A stretch of DNA of 64,000 nt from Streptomyces sp. NBC_01314 (GTDB lineage: Bacteria > Actinomycetota > Actinomycetes > Streptomycetales > Streptomycetaceae), in NCBI RefSeq assembly GCF_041435215.1, contig NZ_CP108394.1, positions 10,478,001 to 10,542,000 of the forward strand. Direction: 5' to 3'. Of the stretch, positions 18,190 through 26,710 are shown piece after piece. The position numbers were made by a program, and so were the translations under genes. The notes beneath the pieces are model-generated. The model was not told the origin of the DNA. It did not search any database and worked only from the letters and a program-made list of their open reading frames with translations. How positions within the stretch are numbered: position 1 is the first letter of the stretch; each line of letters starts with the position of its first letter.

Positions 18190-18855
18190 ATGCGAGAGAT
18201 CGTCACCTTCGACGCCTATGCGACCCTGATCAACTTCGAGCTCGGCCCCACGACCCTGAAGGTCCTCGAGGACCGGCTGGACCTGGACAACCTGGACGTC
18301 GACGAGTTCCTCGACGACTTCCGCGTCATGCGCTTCCAGGCCGTCCTGGAGGCGTACCGCCCCTACCACGAGATCCTGCACTCCAGCCTGCGCAACGCCA
18401 TGCGGCTGCACGGCCTGGAGTACCGCGACTCCGACGGTGACGCCCTCGTCGAGGCCGTCCCCACCTTCGGCCCCTTCCCGGAGGTCCCGGACGCGCTGCG
18501 CGCCCTGAAGACCAAGTACGAGATCGCCATCATCTCCAACACCGACGACAACCTGATCGCGCGGAACGTGGAGAACATCGGGGTCGAGTTCGACTACGTC
18601 ATCACCGCCCAGCAAGCCGGCGCCTACAAGCCGGACCGCCAGACCTTCGAGTACGCCTTCAAGACCATGGGCGTCGAGCCGTCGCAGGTCATCCACACCG
18701 CCCAGGGCTGGGAGTACGACCACATCCCGACCCGCGACCTCGGCCTGAAGCGCCGGGTGTGGATCAACCGCTACGGCCGCCCCGGCAGCGCCGACTACCA
18801 GCCCTACGACGAGCTGCCCGACCTGTCGGGCCTGCCGAAGCTGCTCGGCTGCTGA
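18190..18855 (+). CDS. HAD-superfamily hydrolase (haloacid dehalogenase type II-like)
   Basis: A 221-residue HAD protein. Motif I is TFDAYATL (nucleophile D8, the second acidic residue of phosphatases replaced by Tyr-Ala as in haloacid dehalogenases), motif II is IISNTD, motif III lysine is in AYKPD (about 149), and the acidic motif IV is weak: the usual aspartates are replaced by AQGWEYD. Helical cap between motifs I and II. ATG 18190 follows GAGG by nine bases; a TTG five codons earlier is less likely. Role in the pathway unclear. Confidence 0.82.
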   Translation: MREIVTFDAYATLINFELGPTTLKVLEDRLDLDNLDVDEFLDDFRVMRFQAVLEAYRPYHEILHSSLRNAMRLHGLEYRDSDGDALVEAVPTFGPFPEVPDALRALKTKYEIAIISNTDDNLIARNVENIGVEFDYVITAQQAGAYKPDRQTFEYAFKTMGVEPSQVIHTAQGWEYDHIPTRDLGLKRRVWINRYGRPGSADYQPYDELPDLSGLPKLLGC

Positions 18856-18901
18856 CCGACGGCGCAACGGAAACAGACCGAGAACGCAGAGGACGCACGC
18901 C

Positions 18902-20185
18902 ATGAAGCAGATCCCCTACTGGCTGGACACAGCCCCCGCCTTCCCCGACCGTTCCGGAAAGGACCTGCCCGACGAGGCGGACGTGGTGGTGATCGGCGGC
19001 GGTCTCACCGGCCTGTCCACCGCCTACCACGCCGCCCGCAAGGGCGCCCGGGTCGTCCTGGTCGAGAAGGACAAGGTGGGCTCGGGCGCCTCCGGGCGCA
19101 ACGGCAGCATGTGTACCCAGGGCATCACCATCAGCCCGGCCGAGGCGCGCAAGCGCTACGGGCAGGAGCGGGCCCGTGAGCTGTACGACGCCTTCCGCGA
19201 GGCGGTCGACGTCGTCGAGGAGCTCACCCGCTCCGAGAACATCGACTGCGACTTCAACCGCTCCGGGCGCCTCGGCGCGGTCTGCAAGCCCGGGCACTTC
19301 GACGGCCTGCGGGCCAAGCAGCGCGACCTGGCCGACAACTTCGGCCACGAGACGGTCGTCCTGAGCAAGAGCGAACTGCGGGCCGAGCTCGGCACGGACT
19401 ACTACCATGGTGCCCTGCTCGACCCGCTCAGCGCGGGCCTGCACGTGGGCAAGTTCGTCGGCGGCCTGGCGGACGCCGCCGAGCGGGCCGGCGCCGAGAT
19501 CCACGAGCGCAACGCGGCCACCGGCCTCACCCGCCTCCCCGGCGGCGGTTTCCTGGTGGAGACCATGAACGGCACCATCCGTGCCAAGCAGGTCATGGCG
19601 GCGACGGACGCCTACACCGACAAGTCGATGCCATGGTTCCGCAAGCGACTGATCAACGTCGGCAGTTTCATCATCGTCACCGAGCCGCTGGGAGAGGCAC
19701 GCGCCAAGGAACTCATCCCCAACGGCCGCCTGCTGGTCGCCCACAAGAACGTCGGCCACTACGTCCGCCTCACCCCGGACAACCGCCTCGCCTTCGGCGG
19801 CCGCGCCCGCTTCGCCCCCTCCGACCCGGCCTCCGACGTCAAGAGCGGCGACATCCTCAAGCGGGAGATGACGGAGATCTTCCCGCAGCTGGCCGGGACG
19901 CGGATCGACTACGTCTGGGGCGGCATGGTCGGTTTCTCCTGGGACCGCGTTCCGCACGCGGGTGACGTCGACGGCCTGTACTACTCCATGGGTTACTGCG
20001 GCCACGGCGTCCAGATGGCCACGTACATGGGCCGGGCCGTGGCCGAGATGATGGACGGCAAGCCGGACGCCAACCCCCTGCGCGGCTTCGGCTTCCCGAA
20101 GGTGCCCGTCCCCTTCTACAACGGCACCCCCTGGTTCCTGCCGTTCGGCGGCGCCTACTACAAGGCCAAGGACAAGCTGCTCTGA
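18902..20185 (+). CDS. FAD-dependent amine/amino-acid oxidase, DadA/PuuB type
   Basis: A 427-residue flavoprotein. Dinucleotide-binding motif [18 protein letters not shown] at residues 29-46, GSGASGRNG after it, and a C-terminal [15 protein letters not shown] that closes over FAD. This is the arrangement of gamma-glutamylputrescine oxidase (PuuB) and related enzymes, which deaminate primary or secondary amines with H2O2 release. It ends the long operon and is followed by a hairpin. With the SolA-like enzyme at 7068 it is the second flavin oxidase of the set. Start ATG with GAGGA upstream. Confidence 0.88.
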   Translation: MKQIPYWLDTAPAFPDRSGKDLPDEADVVVIGGGLTGLSTAYHAARKGARVVLVEKDKVGSGASGRNGSMCTQGITISPAEARKRYGQERARELYDAFREAVDVVEELTRSENIDCDFNRSGRLGAVCKPGHFDGLRAKQRDLADNFGHETVVLSKSELRAELGTDYYHGALLDPLSAGLHVGKFVGGLADAAERAGAEIHERNAATGLTRLPGGGFLVETMNGTIRAKQVMAATDAYTDKSMPWFRKRLINVGSFIIVTEPLGEARAKELIPNGRLLVAHKNVGHYVRLTPDNRLAFGGRARFAPSDPASDVKSGDILKREMTEIFPQLAGTRIDYVWGGMVGFSWDRVPHAGDVDGLYYSMGYCGHGVQMATYMGRAVAEMMDGKPDANPLRGFGFPKVPVPFYNGTPWFLPFGGAYYKAKDKLL

Positions 20186-20219
20186 GCCGATGGCGATGCC
20201 GTTGCCGACGGCGTCGAAA

Positions 20220-20262
20220 CCGCGGGGACTTCCCCAGCAAGGGTCCTGGGACGTCCCCGCGG
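20220..20262 (+). terminator. Hairpin after the catabolic operon
   Basis: Perfect 10-bp outer stem CCGCGGGGAC (20220-20229) with GTCCCCGCGG (20253-20262), with an inner CCCAG/CTGGG helix. It lies 34 bp after the oxidase stop and 77 bp before the aspartase start, so it either ends the operon or attenuates read-through. Confidence 0.65.
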
Positions 20263-20339
20263 CTCTCCGGTCTCGCGGCCTGTTGCCGCACCCACTCACG
20301 TCCACGCCTGAACCGCATCGAGGAAGGGCCCGTTCCGGA

Positions 20340-21749
20340 ATGACCGCCGTCACCCGCAGTGAACACGATCTGCTTGGCGACCGTGACGTTCCCGTAGACG
20401 CGTACTGGGGTGTTCACACGCTGCGCGCCACGGAGAACTTCCCCATCTCGGGCATGACCATCTCCGCCTACCCGCACCTGATCGACGCGCTCGCCGCGGT
20501 CAAGGAGGCCGCCGCCCTCGCCAACGAGGAGCTCGGCCTGCTGGAGCCGAGGAAGGCCGCCGCGATCGTCGAGGCCTGCCGGGAGATACGCGAGGGCAAG
20601 CTCCATGACCAGTTCGTCGTCGACGTCATCCAGGGCGGAGCCGGCACCTCGACGAACATGAACGCCAACGAGGTCGTCGCCAACAGGGCGTTGGAGCTGC
20701 TGGGCCACGAAAAGGGCCAGTACCAGTACGTGCACCCCAACGAGGACGTCAACCTCGGCCAGTCCACCAACGACGTCTACCCGACCGCCGTCAAGGTCGC
20801 GACGGTCTTCGCGGTGCACGGGCTGCTCAAGGCGATGGCCGTACTGCAGGACTCCTTCGCCCACAAGGCCGTCGAGTTCCGCGAGGTCCTCAAGATGGGC
20901 CGTACACAGTTGCAGGACGCGGTGCCGATGACGCTCGGCCAGGAATTCTCCGCATACGCCGTCATGCTCGAAGAGGACCGCAGCCGACTCGCGGAGGCGG
21001 TCGAGCTGATCCACGAGATCAACCTGGGCGCCACCGCCATCGGCACCGGCCTCAACGCCCCCGCCGGATACGCCGAGTCCGCGCGCCGCCACCTCTCCGC
21101 GATCACCGGGCTGCCGCTGGTCACCGCCGCCAACCTGGTCGAGGCCACCCAGGACTGCGGCGCGTTCGTCCAGATGTCCGGCGTGCTCAAGCGGATCGCC
21201 GTCAAGCTCTCCAAGAGCTGCAACGACCTGCGGCTGCTCTCCTCGGGACCGCGTGCCGGCCTGAACGAGATCAACCTGCCGCCGGTGCAGGCCGGTTCGT
21301 CCATCATGCCCGGCAAGGTCAATCCGGTGATCCCCGAGGTCGTCAACCAGGTCGCCTTCGAGGTGATCGGCAACGACGTCACCATCACCATGGCCGCCGA
21401 GGCCGGACAGCTCCAGCTCAACGCCTTCGAACCGATCATCCTGCACTCCCTCTCGGAGTCCATCACCCACCTGCGCAACGCCTGCCTCACCCTCGCCGAA
21501 CGCTGCGTCGACGGCATCACCGCCAACACCGAGGCGCTGCGCGCGAGCGTGGAGAACTCCATCGGCCTGGTCACCGCCCTCAACCCGCACATCGGCTACA
21601 CCGCGGCCACCGACATCGCCAAAGAGGCCCTCGCCAGCGGCCGGGGCGTCGCCGAACTCGTCCTGGAGAAGGGCCTGTTGCCGGCCGAGACCCTCGCCGA
21701 CCTGCTGCGCCCCGAGGTCGTGGCCGGCCGGAGCCGGGCCCTGACCTGA
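20340..21749 (+). CDS. aspA: Aspartate ammonia-lyase (aspartase)
   Basis: A 469-residue member of the aspartase/fumarase superfamily, which splits L-aspartate into fumarate and ammonia. The three conserved blocks are visible: [27 protein letters not shown], and the mobile loop signature [12 protein letters not shown] (about residue 320) with the catalytic serine. Aspartase rather than fumarase is favoured by the N-terminal [12 protein letters not shown]...YWGVHTLRA pattern. ATG 20340 has GAGGAAGGG about 12 bases upstream. In context it could take aspartate produced from diamino acid breakdown into the TCA cycle. Confidence 0.9.
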   Translation: MTAVTRSEHDLLGDRDVPVDAYWGVHTLRATENFPISGMTISAYPHLIDALAAVKEAAALANEELGLLEPRKAAAIVEACREIREGKLHDQFVVDVIQGGAGTSTNMNANEVVANRALELLGHEKGQYQYVHPNEDVNLGQSTNDVYPTAVKVATVFAVHGLLKAMAVLQDSFAHKAVEFREVLKMGRTQLQDAVPMTLGQEFSAYAVMLEEDRSRLAEAVELIHEINLGATAIGTGLNAPAGYAESARRHLSAITGLPLVTAANLVEATQDCGAFVQMSGVLKRIAVKLSKSCNDLRLLSSGPRAGLNEINLPPVQAGSSIMPGKVNPVIPEVVNQVAFEVIGNDVTITMAAEAGQLQLNAFEPIILHSLSESITHLRNACLTLAERCVDGITANTEALRASVENSIGLVTALNPHIGYTAATDIAKEALASGRGVAELVLEKGLLPAETLADLLRPEVVAGRSRALT

Positions 21750-21855
21750 CATGCCCGGCGTACCGGCCCGGCGGGCAACAGGCGGTTTCGTCGGGGTGGT
21801 GAGCCGTGACCGGTGCCGCGGCTACCAACCTCTCAAGCTCACGAAAGGAAATGGC

Positions 21856-22209
21856 ATGTCCCTTCTGAAGACCATCGACACCAATCCCTCCTCCGCTCCG
21901 CACGAGTCCGCCCCGCTCCCGGAACGCCTGATCTCCGGCAACCCCGCCTTCAAGACCTGGGCCCAGGACGTCGCCCGCGGGGAGATGATCCGTACGGGCG
22001 TCTGGGAAGCGACGCCCGGCGAGACGCGCTCGATCAAGGGCGAGACCTTCGAGTTCTGCCACATCCTCTCCGGCATCGTCGAACTCACGCCGGAAGGCGG
22101 CGAACCGGCGGTCTACAAGGCAGGCGACAGCTTTGTCATGAAGCCGGGCTTCGTCGGTGTCTGGAAGACCATTGAAACCGTGCGCAAGGTCTACGTGATC
22201 GTGACGTGA
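21856..22209 (+). CDS. Small cupin protein (DUF861/ethanolamine-utilisation-like cupin)
   Basis: A 117-residue single-cupin protein. The second half has the cupin barrel pattern (TFEFCHILSGIVELTPEGG ... YKAGDSFVMKPGFVGVWKT), where FC-H and the tryptophan-rich end match the (S)-ureidoglycine/Eut cupin group often found next to PuuB-like oxidases. Metal-binding residues are only partly present, so a binding or small isomerase role is as likely as catalysis. ATG 21856 is chosen since AGGA lies seven bases upstream; the ATG at 21851 is in another frame. Confidence 0.82.
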   Translation: MSLLKTIDTNPSSAPHESAPLPERLISGNPAFKTWAQDVARGEMIRTGVWEATPGETRSIKGETFEFCHILSGIVELTPEGGEPAVYKAGDSFVMKPGFVGVWKTIETVRKVYVIVT

Positions 22210-22411
22210 TGCTGATGCCGCGCGACGCGGCCGTAGCCCGCCCGGTTCGATGCGGCGGGGCTGGAAACGGAGCGAACCTACTCCGCCACCACGCTGGCCC
22301 CCGACCCTGCACGGCAGTCGGCGGTGAGGCCAGGGCAGTGCGATGCCGTCCAGCTTGCCGGCTTGTGCGTCGTCGACCAGGTTGGTGAACTGGTCGAAGC
22401 TCATCTGAACG
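22210..22411. other. No intact gene; possible N-terminal fragment on minus strand
   Basis: No complete gene. On the minus strand, 22404 down to 22333 reads MSFDQFTNLVDDAQAGKLDG, which looks protein-like for about 24 codons and then loses any pattern. It may be the 5' remnant of an unknown gene. Confidence 0.3.
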
Positions 22412-22486
22412 CGCGACGCCGGCTACGTCCTGACCTGCCAGGCCTACCCGGTCTCCGAGATGGTGACCGTTGACTACGACAGCTGA
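22412..22486 (+). pseudogene. C-terminal remnant of a 2Fe-2S ferredoxin reductase subunit
   Basis: The 24 codons before TGA at 22484 read DAGYVLTCQAYPVSEMVTVD then YDS. A Cys-containing GYVLTCQ followed by a short strand ending in VDYD is the typical C-terminus of plant-type 2Fe-2S domains in PaaE-like oxygenase reductases (last cluster cysteine in LTCQ). Everything upstream is missing. Position next to an aromatic cluster suggests a lost oxygenase reductase. Confidence 0.6.
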
Positions 22487-22765
22487 GGCGACGATGACCC
22501 TCGTTTCGAAGTCGCCCGGTCATGGGCACGCTGCGCCGGGACCGACAGCACATGAACACGCTGGACACCGCCGCACAGGACCGGCGAAAGGAGCTCGTCG
22601 AGCATGAACTGCGTCTTCTACGTAGGTATTGAAGGCGGTCGCCGCAACGTTTCGCTGGACAAGGCCCGCTCTCGCTGACGCATGGGGTGTCGACGTGGGA
22701 GAATACTTCGCCGATCTTGTCAGTTGCTCGGTGATCCAGAGCCGCCCACCAGGTGACGGGACTAC
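22487..22765. other. Intergenic, no supported feature
   Basis: Six frames give no protein-like stretch; local GC is lower than around it and several frames are broken by stops. Probably debris between two gene remnants. Confidence 0.4.
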
Positions 22766-23071
22766 CTACCGAGGTAGCCTGGCTGTTCGCTCCGGGTGAG
22801 TGGCGCCGACGTAGCGCATGGCGGTCTGCTCGGTGATACCGAACAGGCGCATCAGCCTGAGCGGGTCGGCGCTTTCGGCTGCTTCGTCGAGGATGCGGTC
22901 TTGTCTCAGGCCGCCCGGTGTCAGCCCGCGGGGAAGGGCTCCGCTCAGGGTGCCGATGCTGATGGGCGGGTGGTCGGGGTCGGCCGCGGTCTTCTGGCTG
23001 ACGAGCAGGTGGGGGTTGGATGAGGCCGACCAGCGCTGGTGACGGTAGGTCGTCCAGTCGGCTGCGTCGCG
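22766..23071 (-). pseudogene. 3' remnant of a site-specific integrase/recombinase
   Basis: Reading on the minus strand from 23071 to the stop at 22766 gives about 100 residues with NPHLLVSQKTAAD, PPISIGTL, LTPGGLRQDRILDEA and DPLRLMRLFGITEQTAMRYV. This matches the C-terminal tail seen in Streptomyces tyrosine-recombinase-like proteins of transposons, where 'NPHLLVS' is followed by the conserved DPLHLM-FGI-TAMRY block. The catalytic core is missing. A similar DPLHLALVFGIDEKTAVRY block occurs at 56683-56924, so two decayed copies of this gene type are in the window. Confidence 0.6.
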
Positions 23072-23715
23072 GCAACGAGTGGCTCGCGAGCGTGGAGGTC
23101 GCGGCGGTGACCCCGGCCACCAGCGATGCTGCGGAACGGCCGGAGAGAGAGGAGCGGACCCCCTCAACGACGGTGCCTCCGCAGTACTGCTCGGAGCCCG
23201 GTGCGAAGGGTGTCCAGGACAGGCCTCGTCGCGCGGCGCACCCGTGCCGGGTGCGGTAGGGCCGTCGGGCTCCGTTCGATCGCGAGACCCACACCGGAGG
23301 AAACCCGGCCCGCGGTCCACGCCGGACCGGGTCACACGCGTCTCCCGCCACAGCACCGAGCGACCTGCGTTCTTCCCTCGTCGAAAAGGGCTCGGCGTGC
23401 GCTCCCGCAGGGGCGGAACCGACTCCGGACGCGTCCGACAGCACACCAACCACTCAGGAAACGGCGAACCGGAGAACACCAAGCGGCTGGGCGTACACAG
23501 CAAGCGCCGCGAGATCGCCTCCATGGACGCGGGGCAGTTGCCCATCGGCGTGAACCGCGCCGGTCATCCACGAGGCCGTCGTCACGCCGCCGTTCGGGGC
23601 TCCGACCAGCGGATCGAGCGTCATGTCGATCACGCCGGGCGAAACCCCGAGCAGTCGATCCAGCACCCTGTCGCTCCCACGCCACCAGCGTCGGCCGGTC
23701 AGGACTGACGGTGAA
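23072..23715. other. Intergenic debris, one small possible ORF
   Basis: No recognisable gene. A 70-codon minus-strand frame at 23454-23666 (MLDRLLGVSPGVIDMTLDPL at its start) has reasonable composition but no family I recognise; a remnant is as likely as a gene. The rest shows no coding pattern. Confidence 0.3.
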
Positions 23716-24564
23716 TCACCGGCTCAGGTTCTCGAACAGCACCATGCCGGCCGCCGTGTTGGACGCGGGTACGTGGTAGGTCTCGTGCACGCGTCGGATC
23801 CGTGGTCCCAACGCACCGCGCATGATCAGCCACATGATGAGTTCGATGCCCTCGGAGCCGGCTTCGCGGATGTACTGCTCGCGCGTCAGTGCGGCCAACT
23901 GCACAGGGTCGTGCTCGATGGCGTCCAGGAACATTCGGTCGAAGTCCTGGTTGATCAGTCCCGCGCGGGCGCCCGCGAGTTGGTGGGACATGCCGCCCGT
24001 ACCGAAGACGGCGACTTTGAGGTCCTCGGGGAAGGACCGGATCGCCTCGCCGAGCGCGCGGCCGAGGGCCAGGCACCGTGCGGCGGTCGGCTGTGGGTAC
24101 TGGATGACGTTCACCAGGAGGGGCACCACCGCGCAGGGCCAGCGTTCGCCGGGGTCGGGGCAGTACACCGACAGGGGAACGGTCAGGCCGTGGTCGACGT
24201 CCAGTTCCTGATAGACGGTGAGGTCGAACGAGGCATCGATCAGGCTCTTGACGAGGTGGTCGGAGAACTCGGGAGCGCCCGTGACAGCGGGCACCGGGCG
24301 GCTGCCCCATCCCTCGTCGGCCACCCGGTACGACTCCGCCGTCCCGAGCGCGAAGGTCGGGGTGACGCTCAGGTCGACGGCGTTGGCGTGGTCGTTGTAG
24401 ACGACGACCGCGATGTCGGGCGTGTGCCGGGCCATCCACTCCCGGGCCGGCGCGTATCCGTCGAACAGCGGCTTCCAGTAGGGGTCCTCGGTCTTCCCGC
24501 GGTCCATGGCCGCCCCGATCGACGGCACGTGCGAGGTGGCCAGACCCCATATCACCTCAGCCAA
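23716..24564 (-). CDS. ligB: Class III extradiol ring-cleavage dioxygenase, beta subunit (LigB type)
   Basis: A 282-residue LigB-family catalytic subunit. Iron ligand histidines can be placed in ATSHVPSIG (about residue 12) and YNDHANAVDL (about 59), with the catalytic histidine in FGTGGMSHQL (about 195) and the third ligand Glu near the C-terminal half. The family opens protocatechuate, gallate or 3-O-methylgallate between carbons 4 and 5. It overlaps the alpha-subunit gene by 8 bp. The product would be 4-carboxy-2-hydroxymuconate semialdehyde or 4-oxalomesaconate; the presence of GalB- and GalC-like genes nearby favours gallate-type flow. Confidence 0.88.
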   Translation of the reverse strand: MAEVIWGLATSHVPSIGAAMDRGKTEDPYWKPLFDGYAPAREWMARHTPDIAVVVYNDHANAVDLSVTPTFALGTAESYRVADEGWGSRPVPAVTGAPEFSDHLVKSLIDASFDLTVYQELDVDHGLTVPLSVYCPDPGERWPCAVVPLLVNVIQYPQPTAARCLALGRALGEAIRSFPEDLKVAVFGTGGMSHQLAGARAGLINQDFDRMFLDAIEHDPVQLAALTREQYIREAGSEGIELIMWLIMRGALGPRIRRVHETYHVPASNTAAGMVLFENLSR

Positions 24565-24913
24565 AGCTCCGCCCTCCCGCTTTGAGTGCCTGCGCGAACT
24601 CCTCGGTGGTCATGCCGGTGAACACCCCGCCGAGGTACTGCATGGATCTCTGGTCGACCATGGCGAGCTTGAAGACGTAGAAGATGGAGCCGCCCAGCTC
24701 CATCATCCGGTTCCAGTCCCGTCGCAGGACGGCGTCCCGCTGCTGGGCCGTGAGTCCGTATGTCTCGCAGTACGCCGCTTCGTCGGCTTTGAACTTCTCC
24801 CGGTTCTCGGCCTTCTTGAGGGAACCGCAGAGCCGGTTGAGCGCCCGGGCGCGTCGGCTTTCCGCGGCGTCGAAGACGTAGGTGCCTGGGACCTGGGGTG
24901 TGATGCCGGTCAT
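24557..24913 (-). CDS. ligA: Extradiol dioxygenase alpha subunit (LigA type)
   Basis: A 118-residue all-helical small subunit. The block FKADEAAYCETYGLTAQQRDAVLRRDW and the end LGGVFTGMTTEEFAQALKAGG are the LigA signature (shown in parts of the protein from residue 42 to 115). It lines the active site of the LigAB heterotetramer together with the product of the overlapping downstream gene. AGGAGAGGAACGA precedes the ATG. Confidence 0.88.
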   Translation of the reverse strand: MTGITPQVPGTYVFDAAESRRARALNRLCGSLKKAENREKFKADEAAYCETYGLTAQQRDAVLRRDWNRMMELGGSIFYVFKLAMVDQRSMQYLGGVFTGMTTEEFAQALKAGGRSFG

Positions 24914-24944
24914 TCGTTCCTCTCCTCTCCCGTGGTGTCGCCGG

Positions 24945-25697
24945 TCAGTGCAGGAGTCCGCCGCCGTCGCAGACGAGTGTCTGGCCGGTGACCATGACCG
25001 CGTCGGGGGACGCGAGATAGGAGACGAGCCCCGCGAAGTGCTCCGGGGTGACGAACTCCTCGATCGCCTGTCGGCGCATGGTCGCGGCGAACACCTCGTC
25101 GTCGGAGTGCGCCCGGGTGCCCGGAGTGGCCACCTGCGCGGGTGCCACCGCGTTGACGGTGATCCGGTGCTCGCCCAGCTCGCGGGCCATCACCCGGGTC
25201 ATGCCGATGAGTGCGCCCTTGCTGGCCACGTAGGCGATCTGGCCAGGTGCTCCCGTGAAGAAGGTGCGGGACGCGACATTGATCACCCGCCCTCGGTACG
25301 GGCTTGCGCTCAGCCAGGGCACGCAGGCCTGCACCATGAGTAGCGGGCCGACGGCGTTGACGGCGAAGAATCGGTGCAGTTCCTCCGGGGTCGTCTCCAG
25401 CAGTGGTGCCCGGCCGGAGAGCAGTCCGGCGTTGTTGACGAGTACATCGATACGGCCACCGCCGTACGTTTCGGCGATCTCCGTCACGGCCTGGCGGGTC
25501 GCGGCCGGATCTGTGACGTCGCAACGCCAGGCCCGGACACCCGGAGTCGCGTCCGTGTTGTCGGGTTCGGCGATGTCCAGGGCGGCGACCGTGAATCCGT
25601 CCTCGGCCAGTCTGCGGGCGACGGCGAGCCCAAGGCCACCGGCGGCACCTGTGACCACCGCGACCCGTGGGCTCCGACCGTCAGGACCGACGGTCAC
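24945..25697 (-). CDS. Short-chain dehydrogenase/reductase
   Basis: A 250-residue classical SDR: NAD(P) motif TGAAGGLG near residue 17, NNAG near 95, catalytic Ser in NVASRTFF and YxxxK in YVASKGA (about residue 160). It could dehydrogenate a cis-dihydrodiol or an alcohol side product of the Rieske oxygenase. The GTG start at 25697 overlaps the stop of the upstream isomerase gene (GTGA), which fixes the start against the longer open frame. Confidence 0.85.
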   Translation of the reverse strand: MTVGPDGRSPRVAVVTGAAGGLGLAVARRLAEDGFTVAALDIAEPDNTDATPGVRAWRCDVTDPAATRQAVTEIAETYGGGRIDVLVNNAGLLSGRAPLLETTPEELHRFFAVNAVGPLLMVQACVPWLSASPYRGRVINVASRTFFTGAPGQIAYVASKGALIGMTRVMARELGEHRITVNAVAPAQVATPGTRAHSDDEVFAATMRRQAIEEFVTPEHFAGLVSYLASPDAVMVTGQTLVCDGGGLLH

Positions 25698-25975
25698 GGC
25701 GCCTTCTCCTGCGGATGGGTGGCGAGTGCCTCGACGGTGATGTCCATCCATTTCCACATGGGCAGGGAGACCAGAGCGTCGTGCAGTTCCGCCGGATCGG
25801 CTGCTTCGTACAGGCCGATGGTCGCGTTGCGGCCCGGAACCCGCCACAGCCGCTTGAGGATTCCCGACTTCCTGAGCTGCATGGCCCGTTCGCGCTCGCC
25901 CTTGCGCAGGGACTCGCGTACGTCGTCGGGGGTGTCCGGGGGCAGTATGTTCTCGGTACGGACGAGGAATTCCAT
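25694..25975 (-). CDS. Muconolactone delta-isomerase-like protein
   Basis: A 93-residue protein with the MIase family pattern: MEFLVRTENILPPDT at the start (the usual M-FLV), ERERAMQLRKSGILKRLWRV in the middle and WMDITVEALATHP at the end. Muconolactone isomerases act in ortho-cleavage, but this cluster encodes meta-cleavage enzymes, and no muconate cycloisomerase or catechol 1,2-dioxygenase is present. It may therefore do a double-bond or keto-enol isomerisation on the extradiol product, the step done elsewhere by GalD or LigU; that is inference. Coupled to the SDR by GTGA. Confidence 0.82.
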   Translation of the reverse strand: MEFLVRTENILPPDTPDDVRESLRKGERERAMQLRKSGILKRLWRVPGRNATIGLYEAADPAELHDALVSLPMWKWMDITVEALATHPQEKAP

Positions 25976-25993
25976 GGGGGCGTTCCTTCACGG

Positions 25994-26710
25994 TCAGGCT
26001 GCCGCGATCTCCAGCAGCAGTTCGGCCAGTCGGCCGGGGGCGGTGACCATGGCCTCGTGGCCGGTGGCGATCTCGTGGACCGGCCAGCTACGGGCGGCGG
26101 CCCGCTCGGCGTGCGGGGTGAACACCCGCATCCAGTCGGTGCACTCGATGAAGGTGCCGGGAACCTGGTCGGCCTTCCCGGTGAGACGGAGGGGTTCGGT
26201 GTAGGTCAGCCAGGGGTGTGGGGTCAGCCGGGGGCCGAGCCAGTCCAGGTCCGACTGTTCTTTGACACCCAGCACACTCAGCGAGCGCACCGGGATGAGC
26301 CAGCCGAAGCCGGGGTCGGCCACGGACTCCCGGTAGTGCCCGGCGATGCGTTCGGGAAGGAGGTCGATCGCCGCGTCTGCGTCGTCGCCGACGAAGGCGT
26401 CGAGGTGCACGCGCCGGGCCAGCCGGTCGGGGATCCGGTCCGCGACCCCGGTGACGACCTGGCCGGCGTAACTGTGCCCGACGAGGACGACGTCCCGGGC
26501 GTCGTGGGCCTCGATCAGCGCCACGACGTCCTGGATGTGGGTGCTGAGCCCGACCTGCGGGCTGAGCAGATGGGCACGGTCGCTCACTCCGGTCAGCGTG
26601 GGGGAGTGCACTTCGTGCCCGGCCGCACGCAGCAGCGGTGTGACGTGCTGCCATACCCATCCGCCGTGCCAGGCTCCGTGGAGCAGTACGAAGACGGGGC
26701 GGCCGCTCAT
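25994..26710 (-). CDS. Alpha/beta hydrolase
   Basis: A 238-residue hydrolase. Oxyanion region LLHGAWHGGWVW at the N-terminus, nucleophile serine in VGHSYAG (about residue 80) and catalytic histidine in ATGHEAMV (about 218). It resembles the EstC/salicylate-esterase-like group of hydroxynitrile-lyase fold enzymes. Overlaps the Rieske oxygenase stop by ATGA. It may release an aromatic acid from an ester or open a lactone made by the isomerase. Confidence 0.85.
   Translation of the reverse strand: MSGRPVFVLLHGAWHGGWVWQHVTPLLRAAGHEVHSPTLTGVSDRAHLLSPQVGLSTHIQDVVALIEAHDARDVVLVGHSYAGQVVTGVADRIPDRLARRVHLDAFVGDDADAAIDLLPERIAGHYRESVADPGFGWLIPVRSLSVLGVKEQSDLDWLGPRLTPHPWLTYTEPLRLTGKADQVPGTFIECTDWMRVFTPHAERAAARSWPVHEIATGHEAMVTAPGRLAELLLEIAAA

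Noticed and set aside
18764..20353. 529-codon minus-strand open frame opposite the DadA-like gene
   Set aside because: Shadow of a real gene; no domain visible and no ribosome site.
21751..21855. N-terminal extension of the cupin
   Set aside because: The open frame continues upstream, but AGGA spacing and family length support ATG 21856.
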